Assembly: GCF_000242895.2 (NCBI RefSeq)
Contig: NC_021171.1
Location: 1,522,001 to 1,586,000, forward strand
Source of the DNA: Bacillus sp. 1NLA3E
GTDB taxonomy: Bacteria; Bacillota; Bacilli; Bacillales; Cytobacillaceae
DNA: 64,000 bases
Reading direction: 5' to 3'
The position numbers and the translations under genes are program-made. Under the pieces are notes generated by a model. The model saw only the letters and a list, made by a program, of their open reading frames with translations. It had not been told where the DNA came from and made no database searches. This document shows positions 17,638-25,896 of the stretch, in pieces. Within the stretch, counting starts at the first letter, position 1; each line of letters begins with the position of its first letter.

Positions 17638-18009
17638 CTATGATTTATTAGTGTAATATCTATTGTTAATACGCTTCCTGGCTAGTTTAGTACAGGTCTT
17701 ACTACAATACTTATTCCGGCTATTAGAAGGCTTGAAGCTATCTCCACATAAAGCACAATCACGGTAGCTATAGATGACCTTCTTTATGTTAGCTGGTACA
17801 TTTTCAGTTAAAGTATCACAAGTATCTTCATCTCTTTCTCTTATCCCTAACACGTACTTATTAAAGTAACTACATTCAGCTTCTTCAGTAGGGAACTGAT
17901 GCCCACGATATACAAAGGCAGTTACTAACGGACATTCAATATTACGAATTAAGCACAAACCATTTTGATAGTTAGCACAACTTTCTTTTACTACTTTCTT
18001 ATGATTCAT
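17638..18009 (-). CDS. Cysteine-rich zinc-finger-like protein (CysRich-VLP-like)
   Basis: 123 residues. N-terminal cysteines CANYQNGLCLIRNIECPLV and a C-terminal CALCGDSFKP...NKYCSKTC with a basic tail suggest two metal-binding modules. Proteins of this type occur on conjugative and mobilisable elements of Firmicutes. The ATG at 18009 follows AGGAG at 9-10 nt; the frame is open 12 codons further up. It is the last gene of the minus-strand set that begins at 19785. Confidence 0.6.
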   Translation of the reverse strand: MNHKKVVKESCANYQNGLCLIRNIECPLVTAFVYRGHQFPTEEAECSYFNKYVLGIRERDEDTCDTLTENVPANIKKVIYSYRDCALCGDSFKPSNSRNKYCSKTCTKLARKRINNRYYTNKS

Positions 18010-18054
18010 ATCATTCACTTCTCCTAATTGATTATTAATAAACAAAACAAGAGA

Positions 18055-18078
18055 ACTCCGTCACGATCGTGACGAAGT
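18055..18078. terminator. 24-nt palindrome, candidate terminator or operator
   Basis: CGTCACGATCGTGACG is a perfect palindrome, extended by ACT/AGT with one mismatch. On the minus strand it is followed by a T-rich stretch, so it may be an intrinsic terminator inside the operon; it could also be an operator for the downstream Cys-rich gene. Confidence 0.45.
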
Positions 18079-18174
18079 TAGATAATTAATATTAGTTAAA
18101 TGGATTCCTAACTGGTTTTTCAAAGTGACCTTTAACGACTAGGAAACAGATAGTGAAAACAGTTAGTATTGGTA

Positions 18175-18468
18175 TCATGTTAAATCCTTCTTGTGCGCGT
18201 ACTTCTTCAGGTAGTCGATATCCGATGCCGTGTAAGTGCCTTGAATAAATCGTGTTAGTTCCTGATGTGTCATAGCTAGATAAGTACCGCCAAAACGTGG
18301 ATTCCTGTTAGTAGGGTTACTTTTTACTATGTTATCTGAATACACTTGTTGCTTTCTGCCTGATGCTATTATTAAGGTTTGTAATTGAGTATCAAGGCTA
18401 TTAGCTTCTTTAATCACTTTAGATTCTTCAAGGATTGCATCAACGTAAAGCTTCTTATTGTGCATCAT
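18175..18468 (-). CDS. Hypothetical protein, probably the broken C-terminal part of a longer gene
   Basis: 97 residues from the first ATG, but no ribosome site precedes it. The frame is open upstream to the TAA at 18592-18594, and the 41 codons in between (…LHRLFSQERAVQEAKAYAK…) read like protein. The gene upstream ends at that TAA in the same frame, so 18175-18843 may be one former gene of about 222 codons split by a stop. Function unknown. Confidence 0.45.
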   Translation of the reverse strand: MMHNKKLYVDAILEESKVIKEANSLDTQLQTLIIASGRKQQVYSDNIVKSNPTNRNPRFGGTYLAMTHQELTRFIQGTYTASDIDYLKKYAHKKDLT

Positions 18469-18591
18469 TTTTGCATAAGCTTTAGCTTCCTGTACCGCAC
18501 GTTCCTGACTGAATAGGCGGTGTAGTTTAGTGACTTCTTCACCTTGATTTATTTGAAATTGCTTTATGGCATTAGTAAGTATTAGGACTTC

Positions 18592-18843
18592 TTATTGCTT
18601 CTCCTGAAGTTCTTGCTGATACTTAGCTAAAGTTTTCTTCAATTTAGCTTCAAGGCTACCATCACCTTCTAAAACTCTTATAGTAGACGCTTCTGGAATC
18701 TCTTTTTCTGTTAGCATCCTAACTTCTAATTCTAGGTATTGGATGCGTGTTTTGGCATCCTGAAGCTTCTGATTAAGTCCTTGAAGTTTCTGATTGTATT
18801 CACTGATATACTGTTTTACTTTCTCGTTAATGTTTGTAGTCAT
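18592..18843 (-). CDS. Coiled-coil small protein
   Basis: 83 residues with strong heptad-like pattern (NQKLQDAKTRIQYLELEVRMLTEKE). The ATG follows AAGGGGGAAG. It ends at a TAA after which the same frame stays open for 41 codons into the next coding segment, suggesting a nonsense mutation in a longer ancestor. It is part of the minus-strand operon of the island. Confidence 0.5.
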   Translation of the reverse strand: MTTNINEKVKQYISEYNQKLQGLNQKLQDAKTRIQYLELEVRMLTEKEIPEASTIRVLEGDGSLEAKLKKTLAKYQQELQEKQ

Positions 18844-19092
18844 TACTTAACTTCCCCCTTAATTTTAGCTTCCTGATGGATAATGAAATGTTGATTTTCA
18901 AATAGGTGTACATCTGACCTTTGAACTTTTGTAAAGCCATCATTGAAAGAGTAACCGCCTAATACCACTGAAGCGATGAATAACAGTTCCTTTTGTTGTC
19001 TGATACGATATAGTAGGCACTTCCACTAGCACAGTTTGGTTATCAAAGTACCGTTGTAAGTAAGCAAGTCTTTCAGTGTTAATGTTAGTCAT
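18844..19092 (-). pseudogene. Frameshifted small gene
   Basis: The ATG at 19092 overlaps the stop of the upstream gene. The frame reads MTNINTERLAYLQRYFDNQ and continues to a stop after about 50 codons. A second frame then carries coherent sequence (LLFIASVVLGGYSFNDGF... to EAKIKGEVK) ending at 18844, just before the next ATG. A single indel near 18945-18965 explains this. Function unknown. Confidence 0.5.
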
Positions 19093-19513
19093 TGTCATTT
19101 CCCCCTAAGATAAAGATATTGGTGTTCGGTGTGTAGTAAGTAAGCTGGTTACGATTAATGTAACTAGCGGAATTCAGTTTCATAGTTTTGTATAAGCTTC
19201 TGAAGTAAAGACGATTACCTAGTAATTTCCTTAGTTGTGCGTTATAGCTTCGCTTATCTTGTGAATCCTTAGCGAGTCCCTTAATGCCTTCAGTAGCCTT
19301 AAATTTCGCACTGAATAGAAGTTGGTGGAAAGATTGCTGTACACGTTCAGGAAGTCTGTCCAGCGGTGCTTCATTCATGTTAAGTTGTACACCTTCAATC
19401 TTCCCAATTACTAAATCAAGCTGGATTAATAATTCAGCCTTTGTTGTTGTGCCTTTATTGAATTCAATAGATATATCTGTTAGTTCGTCCATTAGCTTGT
19501 TAATAACTATCAT
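19085..19513 (-). CDS. Hypothetical protein (island operon)
   Basis: 142 residues, helical, no membrane segment, family not recognised. Its ATG overlaps the stop of the upstream HTH gene (ATGA-type overlap at 19510-19513), and its own stop overlaps the next start, so translation is likely coupled across the operon. Confidence 0.55.
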   Translation of the reverse strand: MIVINKLMDELTDISIEFNKGTTTKAELLIQLDLVIGKIEGVQLNMNEAPLDRLPERVQQSFHQLLFSAKFKATEGIKGLAKDSQDKRSYNAQLRKLLGNRLYFRSLYKTMKLNSASYINRNQLTYYTPNTNIFILGGNDND

Positions 19514-19785
19514 TTGCTTCCACCAGCTTTCTTCTTATTTTGCATCATAGTGTGAATCAGGATAATAAATGTATCATCGCAGCCGTTTTCTTTCAGTAGT
19601 TGATATACCATCTCACGTTCATAGGACTTCCAGCTATCTGTACGCTGTTTATAAACGATTGCCTGACGTGTCATTCTTAGCTTGAAAGCTATTGAATCGT
19701 ACTGGATTCCGTACAGTCTAAATAGTGCTGATATGGTTTTGTTATCTAAAAGCTGTATTACTTGTTTATTATTGTAGTAATTCAT
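19510..19785 (-). CDS. Small helix-turn-helix-like protein
   Basis: 91 residues. The stretch LFRLYGIQYDSIAFKLRMTRQAIVYKQRT looks like a helix-turn-helix with a recognition helix; the family is not recognised. It is the first gene of the minus-strand operon and is preceded by a leader with a terminator-like hairpin. It is probably a regulator of the element. Confidence 0.55.
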   Translation of the reverse strand: MNYYNNKQVIQLLDNKTISALFRLYGIQYDSIAFKLRMTRQAIVYKQRTDSWKSYEREMVYQLLKENGCDDTFIILIHTMMQNKKKAGGSK

Positions 19786-19810
19786 TTGGTCACTTCCTTT
19801 AGGTTGGTAG

Positions 19811-19871
19811 GCATAAAAAATAAACAGCTTCCCTTTCAGGAAACTGTTCGTCTTTTAAGTTGTAAATTATA
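19811..19871 (-). promoter_or_regulatory. Promoter and leader hairpin (candidate attenuator)
   Basis: On the minus strand a TATAAT (19866-19871) is followed by a hairpin (19823-19848; AACAG-TTCC paired with GGAA-CTGTT) and then ATTTTTTATGC, about 26 bp before the HTH gene start. A terminator between promoter and first gene suggests attenuation. Confidence 0.5.
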
Positions 19872-19885
19872 GTTGGGTTCATGTT

Positions 19886-20234
19886 AATTTCTAATAAGCA
19901 CTAGACTGAATCACTGAAGCCGGTAGGGAGAAAACAAGGAAGTAACCTACTAACTTCATGATTCAAGAATGGTACAGAAAGAAAAATTACCTTGTCCTAG
20001 ATGATTTTCTTATATCTCTAATACCACTATCAGCCTTCTGATGATTGATAGCGATATCTATTGTTAAAGGGGCTTGGGGGGCTTAAAATACTACATAAAA
20101 AGGCATTGTTCATAATGTTGTTACATTTACTTGCATATCCTTTTTGTTTAACTATCTTGAATCTTCTATATTTAGTAGAGTAATATTACAGGTATGTTTA
20201 TCTCTTAAAAAAGCAAATACAAGGGGGAAAAGGG
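19886..20234. other. Intergenic region upstream of the TIR gene
   Basis: About 350 bp without a gene. It separates the divergent minus operon and the TIR operon and should contain the promoter of the latter. Near 20160-20192 there are AT-rich promoter-like boxes, none convincing. Confidence 0.3.
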
Positions 20235-20822
20235 ATGGCTAGAAAGTTTGCAGAGGAAGAACTAAGAAACATTGCGAAAAATTCAAAAGGGTTGTATGAA
20301 ACTAGTAGTAAAATACTGAAATCGTTTGCTGCACAACATAATGCTACCAAGCAATATGATATTTTCCTTTCACATAGTTTCCAAGATGCAGAGGTTATAC
20401 ACGGATTAAAAATATTTATTGAGTCAAAATTTAACCTTTCAGTTTATGTAGATTGGCTAGACACTCCTGAACTAGACCGTTCAAATGTTACTAAAACAAC
20501 AGCCAATAAACTGCGTGAGGTTATGAAGAATTGCAAATCAATGCTTGTCGCATACTCTGAATCAGTACCTGAATCCAGATGGGTTCCATGGGAAGTTGGC
20601 TATTTTGATTCTGTAAAAGCAAGAATAGCTGTATTACCAATTTCTAAATACAGAGTCGATTCAGAGAGTTTTGAAGGGCAAGAGTATCTAGGATTATATT
20701 CATATGGAGTTCGTGATACTGTAAATGGTAATGATGTGATATGGATTCAAAATAGCCCAACTGAGTATGTTGGACTTAAAAATTGGATAATTGGAACTGA
20801 ACCCTATGTGAGAGGTGCATAG
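20235..20822 (+). CDS. TIR-domain protein
   Basis: 195 residues. The TIR fold begins at YDIFLSHSFQDAEV (residue 41 on), continues through VYVDWLD, and includes SRWVPWEVGYFD with E120 in the W-x3-E position expected of the catalytic glutamate of NAD-cleaving TIR domains. There is no membrane segment. The ATG follows GGGGGAAAAGGG. One base separates its stop from the next gene, a small membrane protein, so the two form a unit. Bacterial TIR proteins commonly act in anti-phage defence through NAD+ depletion or nucleotide signals; that role here is inference. Confidence 0.78.
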   Translation: MARKFAEEELRNIAKNSKGLYETSSKILKSFAAQHNATKQYDIFLSHSFQDAEVIHGLKIFIESKFNLSVYVDWLDTPELDRSNVTKTTANKLREVMKNCKSMLVAYSESVPESRWVPWEVGYFDSVKARIAVLPISKYRVDSESFEGQEYLGLYSYGVRDTVNGNDVIWIQNSPTEYVGLKNWIIGTEPYVRGA

Positions 20823-20823
20823 T

Positions 20824-21222
20824 ATGGATGAAAAACTAAAACATCTAGAATTTATCCAACAAGCCATTACAAGAATGGCCTCTAATTCTTTTATGTTGAA
20901 AGGATGGACAGTTACTTTAGTTGTTGGTCTGTTTGCATTTGCAAATATCAAGGAAATGGATTCTAAATTTATATTACTAGCTTTCATTCCAGCTATTTTC
21001 TTTTGGATTTTGGACGGATACTTTATTCAACAAGAAAAAAAATATCGGGATTTGTATAAAGAGGTAAGTGCAAAACAATACCACCAAATTGATTTTTCAA
21101 TGGACGCTTCTGTTTTCAAATGGTATTTGTTACTAGCGATTTTTTCACCTACTTTAGTTTTATTTTATGTACCAATATTGTTCATCATTGTAATAGCACT
21201 TAAATATTTACCAATATTATAA
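20824..21222 (+). CDS. Small membrane protein paired with TIR
   Basis: 132 residues. An N-terminal amphipathic part (HLEFIQQAITRMASNSFMLKGW) is followed by two close membrane helices (about residues 28-60) and a third near residues 100-130, with a charged cytoplasmic stretch between. It begins one base after the TIR stop. I recall similar proteins beside TIR genes, but no function is known to me. It could be the membrane effector or the sensor of the pair. Confidence 0.65.
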   Translation: MDEKLKHLEFIQQAITRMASNSFMLKGWTVTLVVGLFAFANIKEMDSKFILLAFIPAIFFWILDGYFIQQEKKYRDLYKEVSAKQYHQIDFSMDASVFKWYLLLAIFSPTLVLFYVPILFIIVIALKYLPIL

Positions 21223-21227
21223 GAGGT

Positions 21228-21270
21228 AATCCCTACTAGCTTTTAGTGTTAGTAGGGATTTTTTTGTTTT
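21228..21270 (+). terminator. Strong terminator after the TIR/membrane operon
   Basis: AATCCCTACTA pairs perfectly with TAGTAGGGATT, followed by TTTTTGTTTT. Confidence 0.9.
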
Positions 21271-21327
21271 CCATTAGAAAGTATTTGAAGCAGCTGGACA
21301 TCTTGAAAAGGGGGGGAGTGTGGACAG

Positions 21328-21441
21328 TTGCTTTTTTCAAGATTGGATACTTTCATTATCAATATCGTGGTTTTAGCAATCACTGGTGGGTTATTATGGA
21401 TAAAGCGTGATTTCTTCAGATACTTAACTAGGAACAACTGA
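21328..21441 (+). CDS. Possible small membrane peptide (37 aa)
   Basis: A TTG start preceded by GGGGGGAG about 9 nt upstream opens a frame MLFSRLDTFIINIVVLAI... with one hydrophobic helix and a basic tail ending YLTRNN. The pattern resembles small holin-like or type I toxin peptides. It may equally be a chance frame. Confidence 0.3.
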   Translation: MLFSRLDTFIINIVVLAITGGLLWIKRDFFRYLTRNN

Positions 21442-21594
21442 TGTACAGATAGCAAATAACCTGAAGGTATTCAAACTATAGGAAATCAAGTCTATTAGCT
21501 TCCGCTGGTAGGCTTTATTGTTATTAATATTTTAATACATAACAGGTAAAAGCGTAACAGTTCAAACAATGGGTCGTCACAGCTTCGCTTCTCT

Positions 21595-21749
21595 ACGCTG
21601 TAACTGGTGCTTTATTTTATGTCGTGAATGATGGTGACCCTTTTTCTTTGAAGAAGATATTAGGTCATACTGATATGTCTGTGGAAGAAAATATATTCAA
21701 ATGACTGATACAGATGTTAAAAAACAATACAATACATTTTTACCGTAGA
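21595..21749 (+). pseudogene. C-terminal integrase relic
   Basis: The translated fragments TGALFYVVNDGDPFSLKKILGHTDMSV and, after a frameshift, KYIQMTDTDVKKQYNTF match the end of int1/int2. No N-terminal part is present. It is a relic of a further integrase of the same family inside element 2. Confidence 0.8.
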
Positions 21750-21787
21750 ACAGAATTTTTAAGAAATAAATTTAAGGAGGAAGTCAG

Positions 21788-22019
21788 GTGTTACTAACTG
21801 ATTAAAATCAAACAATCCATTTATGAAATAGATGCTTTTCTCGAAGGTTCAATATTAGAAACTTTAATCATTGAAGATGGACAAGCCTTTATCCAGCTTC
21901 CAACTAATGAAATGCAGTTACTAAACGATTCCTTTCAAATTGAAGTTTTAACTGATACTGGAAACCATTCAATCACGTATCAACTAGCCATAAACATGTT
22001 ATCTTCTGATGGATGGTAA
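21788..22019 (+). pseudogene. Broken small gene of unknown function
   Basis: A ribosome-site-like AAGGAGGAAG and a GTG at 21788 open a frame that stops after five codons. Another frame beginning near 21798 then reads IKIKQSIYEIDAFLEGSILE... for 73 codons to 22019. This suggests an indel near the start. It overlaps the next frame by ATGG. Family not recognised. Confidence 0.35.
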
Positions 22020-22603
22020 TTTACGCAAGATTTCAGAAAAAGTGAAACAAAATCAATCTGATTCAACTGAAAGCTTTCCTAATATTGATTCAACGCCATT
22101 CATTAAAATAATTAATCAGCAAAATGAAAGAATAATAGATTTGAATGTGAGTAATAACTTTCTGATTATACCTGCGGTGGAAGTACCTTAAAAGGTTGGG
22201 TTGAAAACCAATACTTAAAAACTTTAGGTATACCAGAAGTTCATATTTATGACCGTGATGAAAAGACCCGCCAAAATATCAAAAATGGTGTGATAAACTT
22301 AATGAACGTGGTGATTGTTCAGTTGCTTTCATTACTAAAAAGAGGAAGATGGAAAACTATATTCATCCAGCTGCAATAAAAGTAGTACTAGGAGTTGACA
22401 TTGAAATTACAGATCAATGCAATGTACCTAAAATGATTTCTGATATGATTGAACCTAATGAGAAGACTATAAAACATCTTTTAAATAAAGATGCCGTTGA
22501 TTTAATGACGTATTAACAAATATGTCAAATTGATTCTGAAAAAGAAATTGAAAATTGGCTAGAAACTATTTTGAATTTTTGCCGTGAACCAGTTTCACAT
22601 TAA
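22009..22603 (+). pseudogene. Degraded nuclease-like gene (OLD/TOPRIM C-terminal part)
   Basis: Several frames together give CGGSTLKGWVENQYLKTL, GIPEVHIYDRDEK, KYQKWCDKLNERGDCSVAFITKKR and KMENYIHPAAIKVVLGVDIE. The order and motifs resemble the C-terminal TOPRIM part of OLD-family AAA ATPase nucleases. At least two frameshifts and a missing N-terminal ATPase domain show it is dead. It may be a relic of an earlier defence gene. Confidence 0.45.
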
Positions 22604-22639
22604 AAGAAAAAATAATACCCCTTGAAACCAATCCAGCAA

Positions 22640-22820
22640 TGGAACAGGAAGCAAGGGCTATCAGCCCTGCAAGAGGCGAATAGGTGGTAGGCCACAAACT
22701 CCTCCTAAAGATATAGAACGAACACTCAAGTTATATGATTATAATAATTATTCTGTTATTGAAACATTAAAATGACGAAAGTATATAAATGAACGCTATA
22801 TGGTGCGTATTGGTGAATAG
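22640..22820 (+). pseudogene. Small relic, possibly of a serine recombinase C-terminus
   Basis: Fragments reading GGRPQTPPKDIERTLKLYDYNNYSVIETLK resemble the C-terminal helix-turn-helix linker of resolvase/invertase proteins. It is interrupted and very short, so the call is weak. Confidence 0.25.
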
Positions 22821-22917
22821 CCTTTTTCATCCGTAAAATAGAGTCTCATCTAAAAAAGTTAGGACAGCCAATTTTAAATGGGATATAATAGCAATATATT
22901 TAATGAGGGGTGATATA

Positions 22918-23607
22918 ATGGGGCTTTTTAGAGATATTGGTAAAGGAATAGGAACCGGTCTAGGAGTAGTTGTAGGCGGTCCAATTGCAATTGCAGGTGA
23001 ACTTACAGGGGTTAAGATATTAGAAAATATCGGAGATGGAGTAATGAAAGCATCTTCTTGTGCAGGAGAAACTGCAGGAAGGCTTACAGAGGGAACTATT
23101 AACACTGTTAATGGTATCTGGAATGATGACCCAATTAAAAGAGATGAAGGTTTAAGTGATATTGGGTACGCAGTAGAAACTACCGCTAAAGGTGTTTACC
23201 ATACAGCCAAAAATGCTCTTCAAAACGGTGGAGAAATCATTGGTGGGGCAATTGATGGAGATATAGATATGGTTAAAAAAGGAGCATCTGGATTAGTAAC
23301 GACTGTTGCTGTCGGTGCTTTAGCTATAGGCGTTTTAGATTTTGTAGATGGGGTAGATGGAGCAGACGGAGCGGAGATGTCAACTGTTGACAGTGATGTA
23401 GCAGTGGATGTTGTAGACAATCAAAATCCTAGTATACATACAGTAGATCCGAACTATGTAGATGGATATTATCGAGCAGATGGAACATATGTGGAGGGTT
23501 ATTGGCGAGACGGTGATGGAAATACAACTGTAGACCGTAGTGTAGAACAGGGTGGGGGCTACGAACGCTCTAATCCTGATGGGAATCCAACTAACAATCT
23601 AGGTTAA
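22918..23607 (+). CDS. Glycine-zipper-rich hypothetical protein
   Basis: 229 residues from the ATG at 22918, which has AGGGGTG at good spacing. The first half is rich in Gly, Ala and Val with helical glycine-zipper character (IGKGIGTGLGVVVGGPIA; LVTTVAVGALAIGVLDFV), suggesting membrane insertion or oligomerisation. The C-terminal half is acidic with a YVDGYYR/YVEGYWR repeat and an Asn/Gly/Asp-rich tail. No signal peptide is evident. A related but broken glycine-zipper gene lies at 24062. Family and function are unknown; it may be a toxin-like or phage-associated protein. Confidence 0.5.
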   Translation: MGLFRDIGKGIGTGLGVVVGGPIAIAGELTGVKILENIGDGVMKASSCAGETAGRLTEGTINTVNGIWNDDPIKRDEGLSDIGYAVETTAKGVYHTAKNALQNGGEIIGGAIDGDIDMVKKGASGLVTTVAVGALAIGVLDFVDGVDGADGAEMSTVDSDVAVDVVDNQNPSIHTVDPNYVDGYYRADGTYVEGYWRDGDGNTTVDRSVEQGGGYERSNPDGNPTNNLG

Positions 23608-23751
23608 AGTACATTGGATTATTGTACGAACTTTAATATCATTTTAGCAATTACTATTAAACTCAAGAAAAATAACTTGCAATAATTTTTTATTTTAATT
23701 TTCACATGGAATTGGCAATATCATTGTTGTCAAAGATGAATTTATTTAATA

Positions 23752-23790
23752 AAAAAAAACGGCCCTTCCCAATATATAAGAGAAGGGCTT
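23752..23790 (-). terminator. Terminator for the DUF3006 relic
   Basis: GCCCTTC pairs with GAAGGGC; on the minus strand the stem is followed by a run of nine T. Confidence 0.75.
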
Positions 23791-23796
23791 TAACTA

Positions 23797-24006
23797 TTAA
23801 TCTTCCCAAACCTCATCCATAAGTTGTTCTATTTCTTTCCGAAGTTTATTAGTATCCTCGGTTAATACTCTTATTTTATCACCTTTGAATTCTACAACAT
23901 CACCAATGGGGGCGTTTTCAGGAAAGAAACATCTTTCAAAATCTCGTGTAACCCTGTTTATTTCAACTACAACCCAATCACCTTCAAAACGGTCAATAAT
24001 ACCTTT
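23797..24006 (-). pseudogene. 5'-truncated DUF3006 gene
   Basis: The minus frame reads GIIDRFEGDWVVVEIN...FFPENAPIGDVVEFKGDKI...LMDEVWED, the DUF3006 pattern (about 70-80 residues, normally beginning MKxIIDRFEG). The expected ATG codon is CAA here, and the upstream sequence is unrelated. The gene has lost its start, probably through a rearrangement with breakpoint near 24006-24020. Confidence 0.6.
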
Positions 24007-24061
24007 TTGTCCTTCACGTAACCAAAGCTGGGTTTTAGGTTGTAGGAAATTCGGTTTTCAA

Positions 24062-24335
24062 AGATTACTTAGATATGGGCAAGATGGGGGCTTTGGGGAC
24101 TGGATTTGCCATTGGATATCATAGGGGAAGTTCACAATATAAGAAAATGAATACACCAGCTTTTAATAAAAAATAGGTAGGAAGGCAGCTCGAAAAGTTG
24201 GGGTCAAAGTAGGTCTAAAGGCCCTTGATGGTAGGCTTGATAGAAGATGCTGGGACATTTGGAACTGGTTTTTATAAAGGATATAAGAGAGAATATAATA
24301 ATTATGGGAATAATACCCGAAAATGAAAAAGGTGA
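24062..24335 (+). pseudogene. Frameshifted glycine-zipper gene
   Basis: Fragments in different frames read KMGALGTGFAIGYHRGSSQYKK and EDAGTFGTGFYKGYKREYNNYG. The two share the G-x-GTGF-x-G-Y pattern and look like one gene broken by indels. It is upstream of the small membrane protein gene at 24341. Confidence 0.4.
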
Positions 24336-24340
24336 GATAA

Positions 24341-24652
24341 ATGCTAAAAAACATAGGAATATTGAGTATGAACATTTGGGAAAACCTTTCTTCTATGTTG
24401 ATGGAGCGACCTGTTCGTGTAATCTTACTTTGTATAGGTTTTTGGAATATATTTACTTGTATAAAGAATAGGTATTTTTTATCCGCTAGTCTTATGTTAA
24501 TTATTTTTGTACTTCTTGGACTTATAACATTTACTAACTTGTATACAACGATATTATATGATGTTTCTACTATTCTGCAATTTGCTATTGTAGTAGCTCT
24601 CACAGGCATATTTTGTATAGCATATGAGTATGAATCAAACAAAAAAATGTAG
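24341..24652 (+). CDS. Small membrane protein
   Basis: 103 residues with three predicted membrane helices (about 25-42, 48-66, 75-95). The ATG follows AAAGGTGAG. It is flanked by a relic upstream and a terminator downstream. Family not recognised; it might be an immunity-type partner of a lost toxin. Confidence 0.5.
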   Translation: MLKNIGILSMNIWENLSSMLMERPVRVILLCIGFWNIFTCIKNRYFLSASLMLIIFVLLGLITFTNLYTTILYDVSTILQFAIVVALTGIFCIAYEYESNKKM

Positions 24653-24685
24653 TGATAATGAGATATTATTGATTTAATCAGTAAA

Positions 24686-24720
24686 AAGCCGGTTCAGTGG
24701 TGAGCCGGCTTATATATTTT
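24686..24720 (+). terminator. Terminator
   Basis: AAGCCGGTTCA pairs with TGAGCCGGCTT (one G-U pair), then an AT-rich tail ending in TTTT. Confidence 0.7.
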
Positions 24721-25107
24721 CTCCAACAAGGGTCACGAGGTTTAGCCACGCAGTACTCCTTTACCTATGTAGGATAACAGACGATGAAGCTAGAAAGATG
24801 TATTATCACATGGCTCGATACTTTTATCCGAAAGAAGAATTAGCGGGTGCTTTAGTTTAACAAAGGGTTGAAAAGGGAGAAGCTACTACCTTCGAATATG
24901 ATAGTAACGAGTAATTAATAAAAGCATATATTTAACTACTGGAACTTACACGCTTTGTTTGACAAACCCTTAGAAATATATCGGTGCCGAGTTTGGTGCC
25001 CATTTATAAAAATTTAATGATACTACAAAGCACTCTAAATCACAGAAACCTTATTCTATAGCACTTTGTGGGACTTAGTAATACTAGAAATTACATACTG
25101 GATAGAA
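24721..25107. other. Decayed sequence at the right end of element 2
   Basis: No intact gene. One fragment reads DEARKMYYHMARYFYPKEELAGALV followed by a stop, of unknown origin. The region ends at the third selC-derived junction. Confidence 0.4.
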
Positions 25108-25171
25108 CTTCAAAACCGCTTGTGACCTGCGTGCCAGGTCAGGTGGGTTCGATTCTCAGGCGGTCCCGCCA
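25108..25171 (+). repeat. tRNA-Sec 3' remnant (att junction 3)
   Basis: 48 nt (25108-25155) are identical to 14807-14854 of selC copy 2, from the anticodon loop (CTTCAAAACCG) to the T loop. The end CCCGCCA is also kept, but the acceptor strand is altered (CAGGCGGTCCC). There is no 5' half, so it cannot encode a tRNA. It marks the right end of element 2 and the left end of a decayed element 3. Confidence 0.85.
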
Positions 25172-25367
25172 ATAAAACTACAGCAGCAAGGGTTTATGGA
25201 GATACTAAACCTTTGCATTGAGTATTACATAAATAGGGATTTCCAAAACGGTTTTCTGTCAGTTTCACGAAAGACTGTTTGAGATTGGTATACAAAACTG
25301 ATTAGGACTTATCAAGAAAACCGTTCAAATCATAGCGCGCTTAATCCAAATTAAGGGGGCTTTTTGT

Positions 25368-25896
25368 ATGCTAAGAAGAATGGTTACGGAAGTTTAAAAG
25401 CAGAATCCTGTATCAAAAGCTAAAAAAGATACTTACACCATGTGCGAAATGTTTGAAAGGTTCATGATGATAAAGAAGTCAGAAGGGTTAGCCCACCGAA
25501 CTATTGATGAGTATCCCATTAATTATGAATATTTCCTTCGTTATACTGGTGGTGACCTAAAACCAGAGGAATTGACGATATAGCTCTTTTGTGGATGGAT
25601 TAGTCATATGGCAGAAAAAATGGAACTGGCTCAAGCTACAATAAATATAAGAGTAAGATCAATGCGTTGCTTTGTTCTTTTTTGTTATGAGGAAAAGGGA
25701 TGGATTTCAAAGCCTATCAATAAAGTTTTAGTTCCGTTAAGGGACCGATTGATAATGTTGAAGTTTAAACACCAGATGAGGTTAGACGGCTGCTAGCCGC
25801 AATTGATGAAAGCTTTTATACAGGGTTCCGTACAAAGGTAGTTGTGTTTGTTTTACTAGACACCAAAACTAGAGTTGCTAGTGTAGTTCCTCTGTG
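25368..25896 (+). pseudogene. Decayed selC-type integrase (int3)
   Basis: Fragments such as MCEMFERFMMIKKSEGLA, RTIDEYPINYEYFLRYTGGD, ATINIRVRSMRCFVLFCYEE and YTGFRTKVVVFVLLDT match int1/int2. It has several in-frame stops and an internal deletion: VLLDT joins TKTRVASVVP and skips about 30 residues including the first catalytic Arg. It starts about 195 bp after remnant 3, the usual geometry. Confidence 0.85.

Noticed and set aside
18592-18594. In-frame stop considered as a selenocysteine codon because selC is present
   Set aside because: The codon is TAA, not TGA, and no SECIS-like hairpin directly follows.
22827-23105. 92-codon minus-strand frame, Pro/Ser-rich
   Set aside because: Antisense shadow of the glycine-rich gene at 22918; its composition is just the complement of Gly codons.
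24163-24642. 159-codon minus-strand frame opposite the membrane protein at 24341
   Set aside because: No ribosome site and no family resemblance; the plus frame has a ribosome site and membrane helices.
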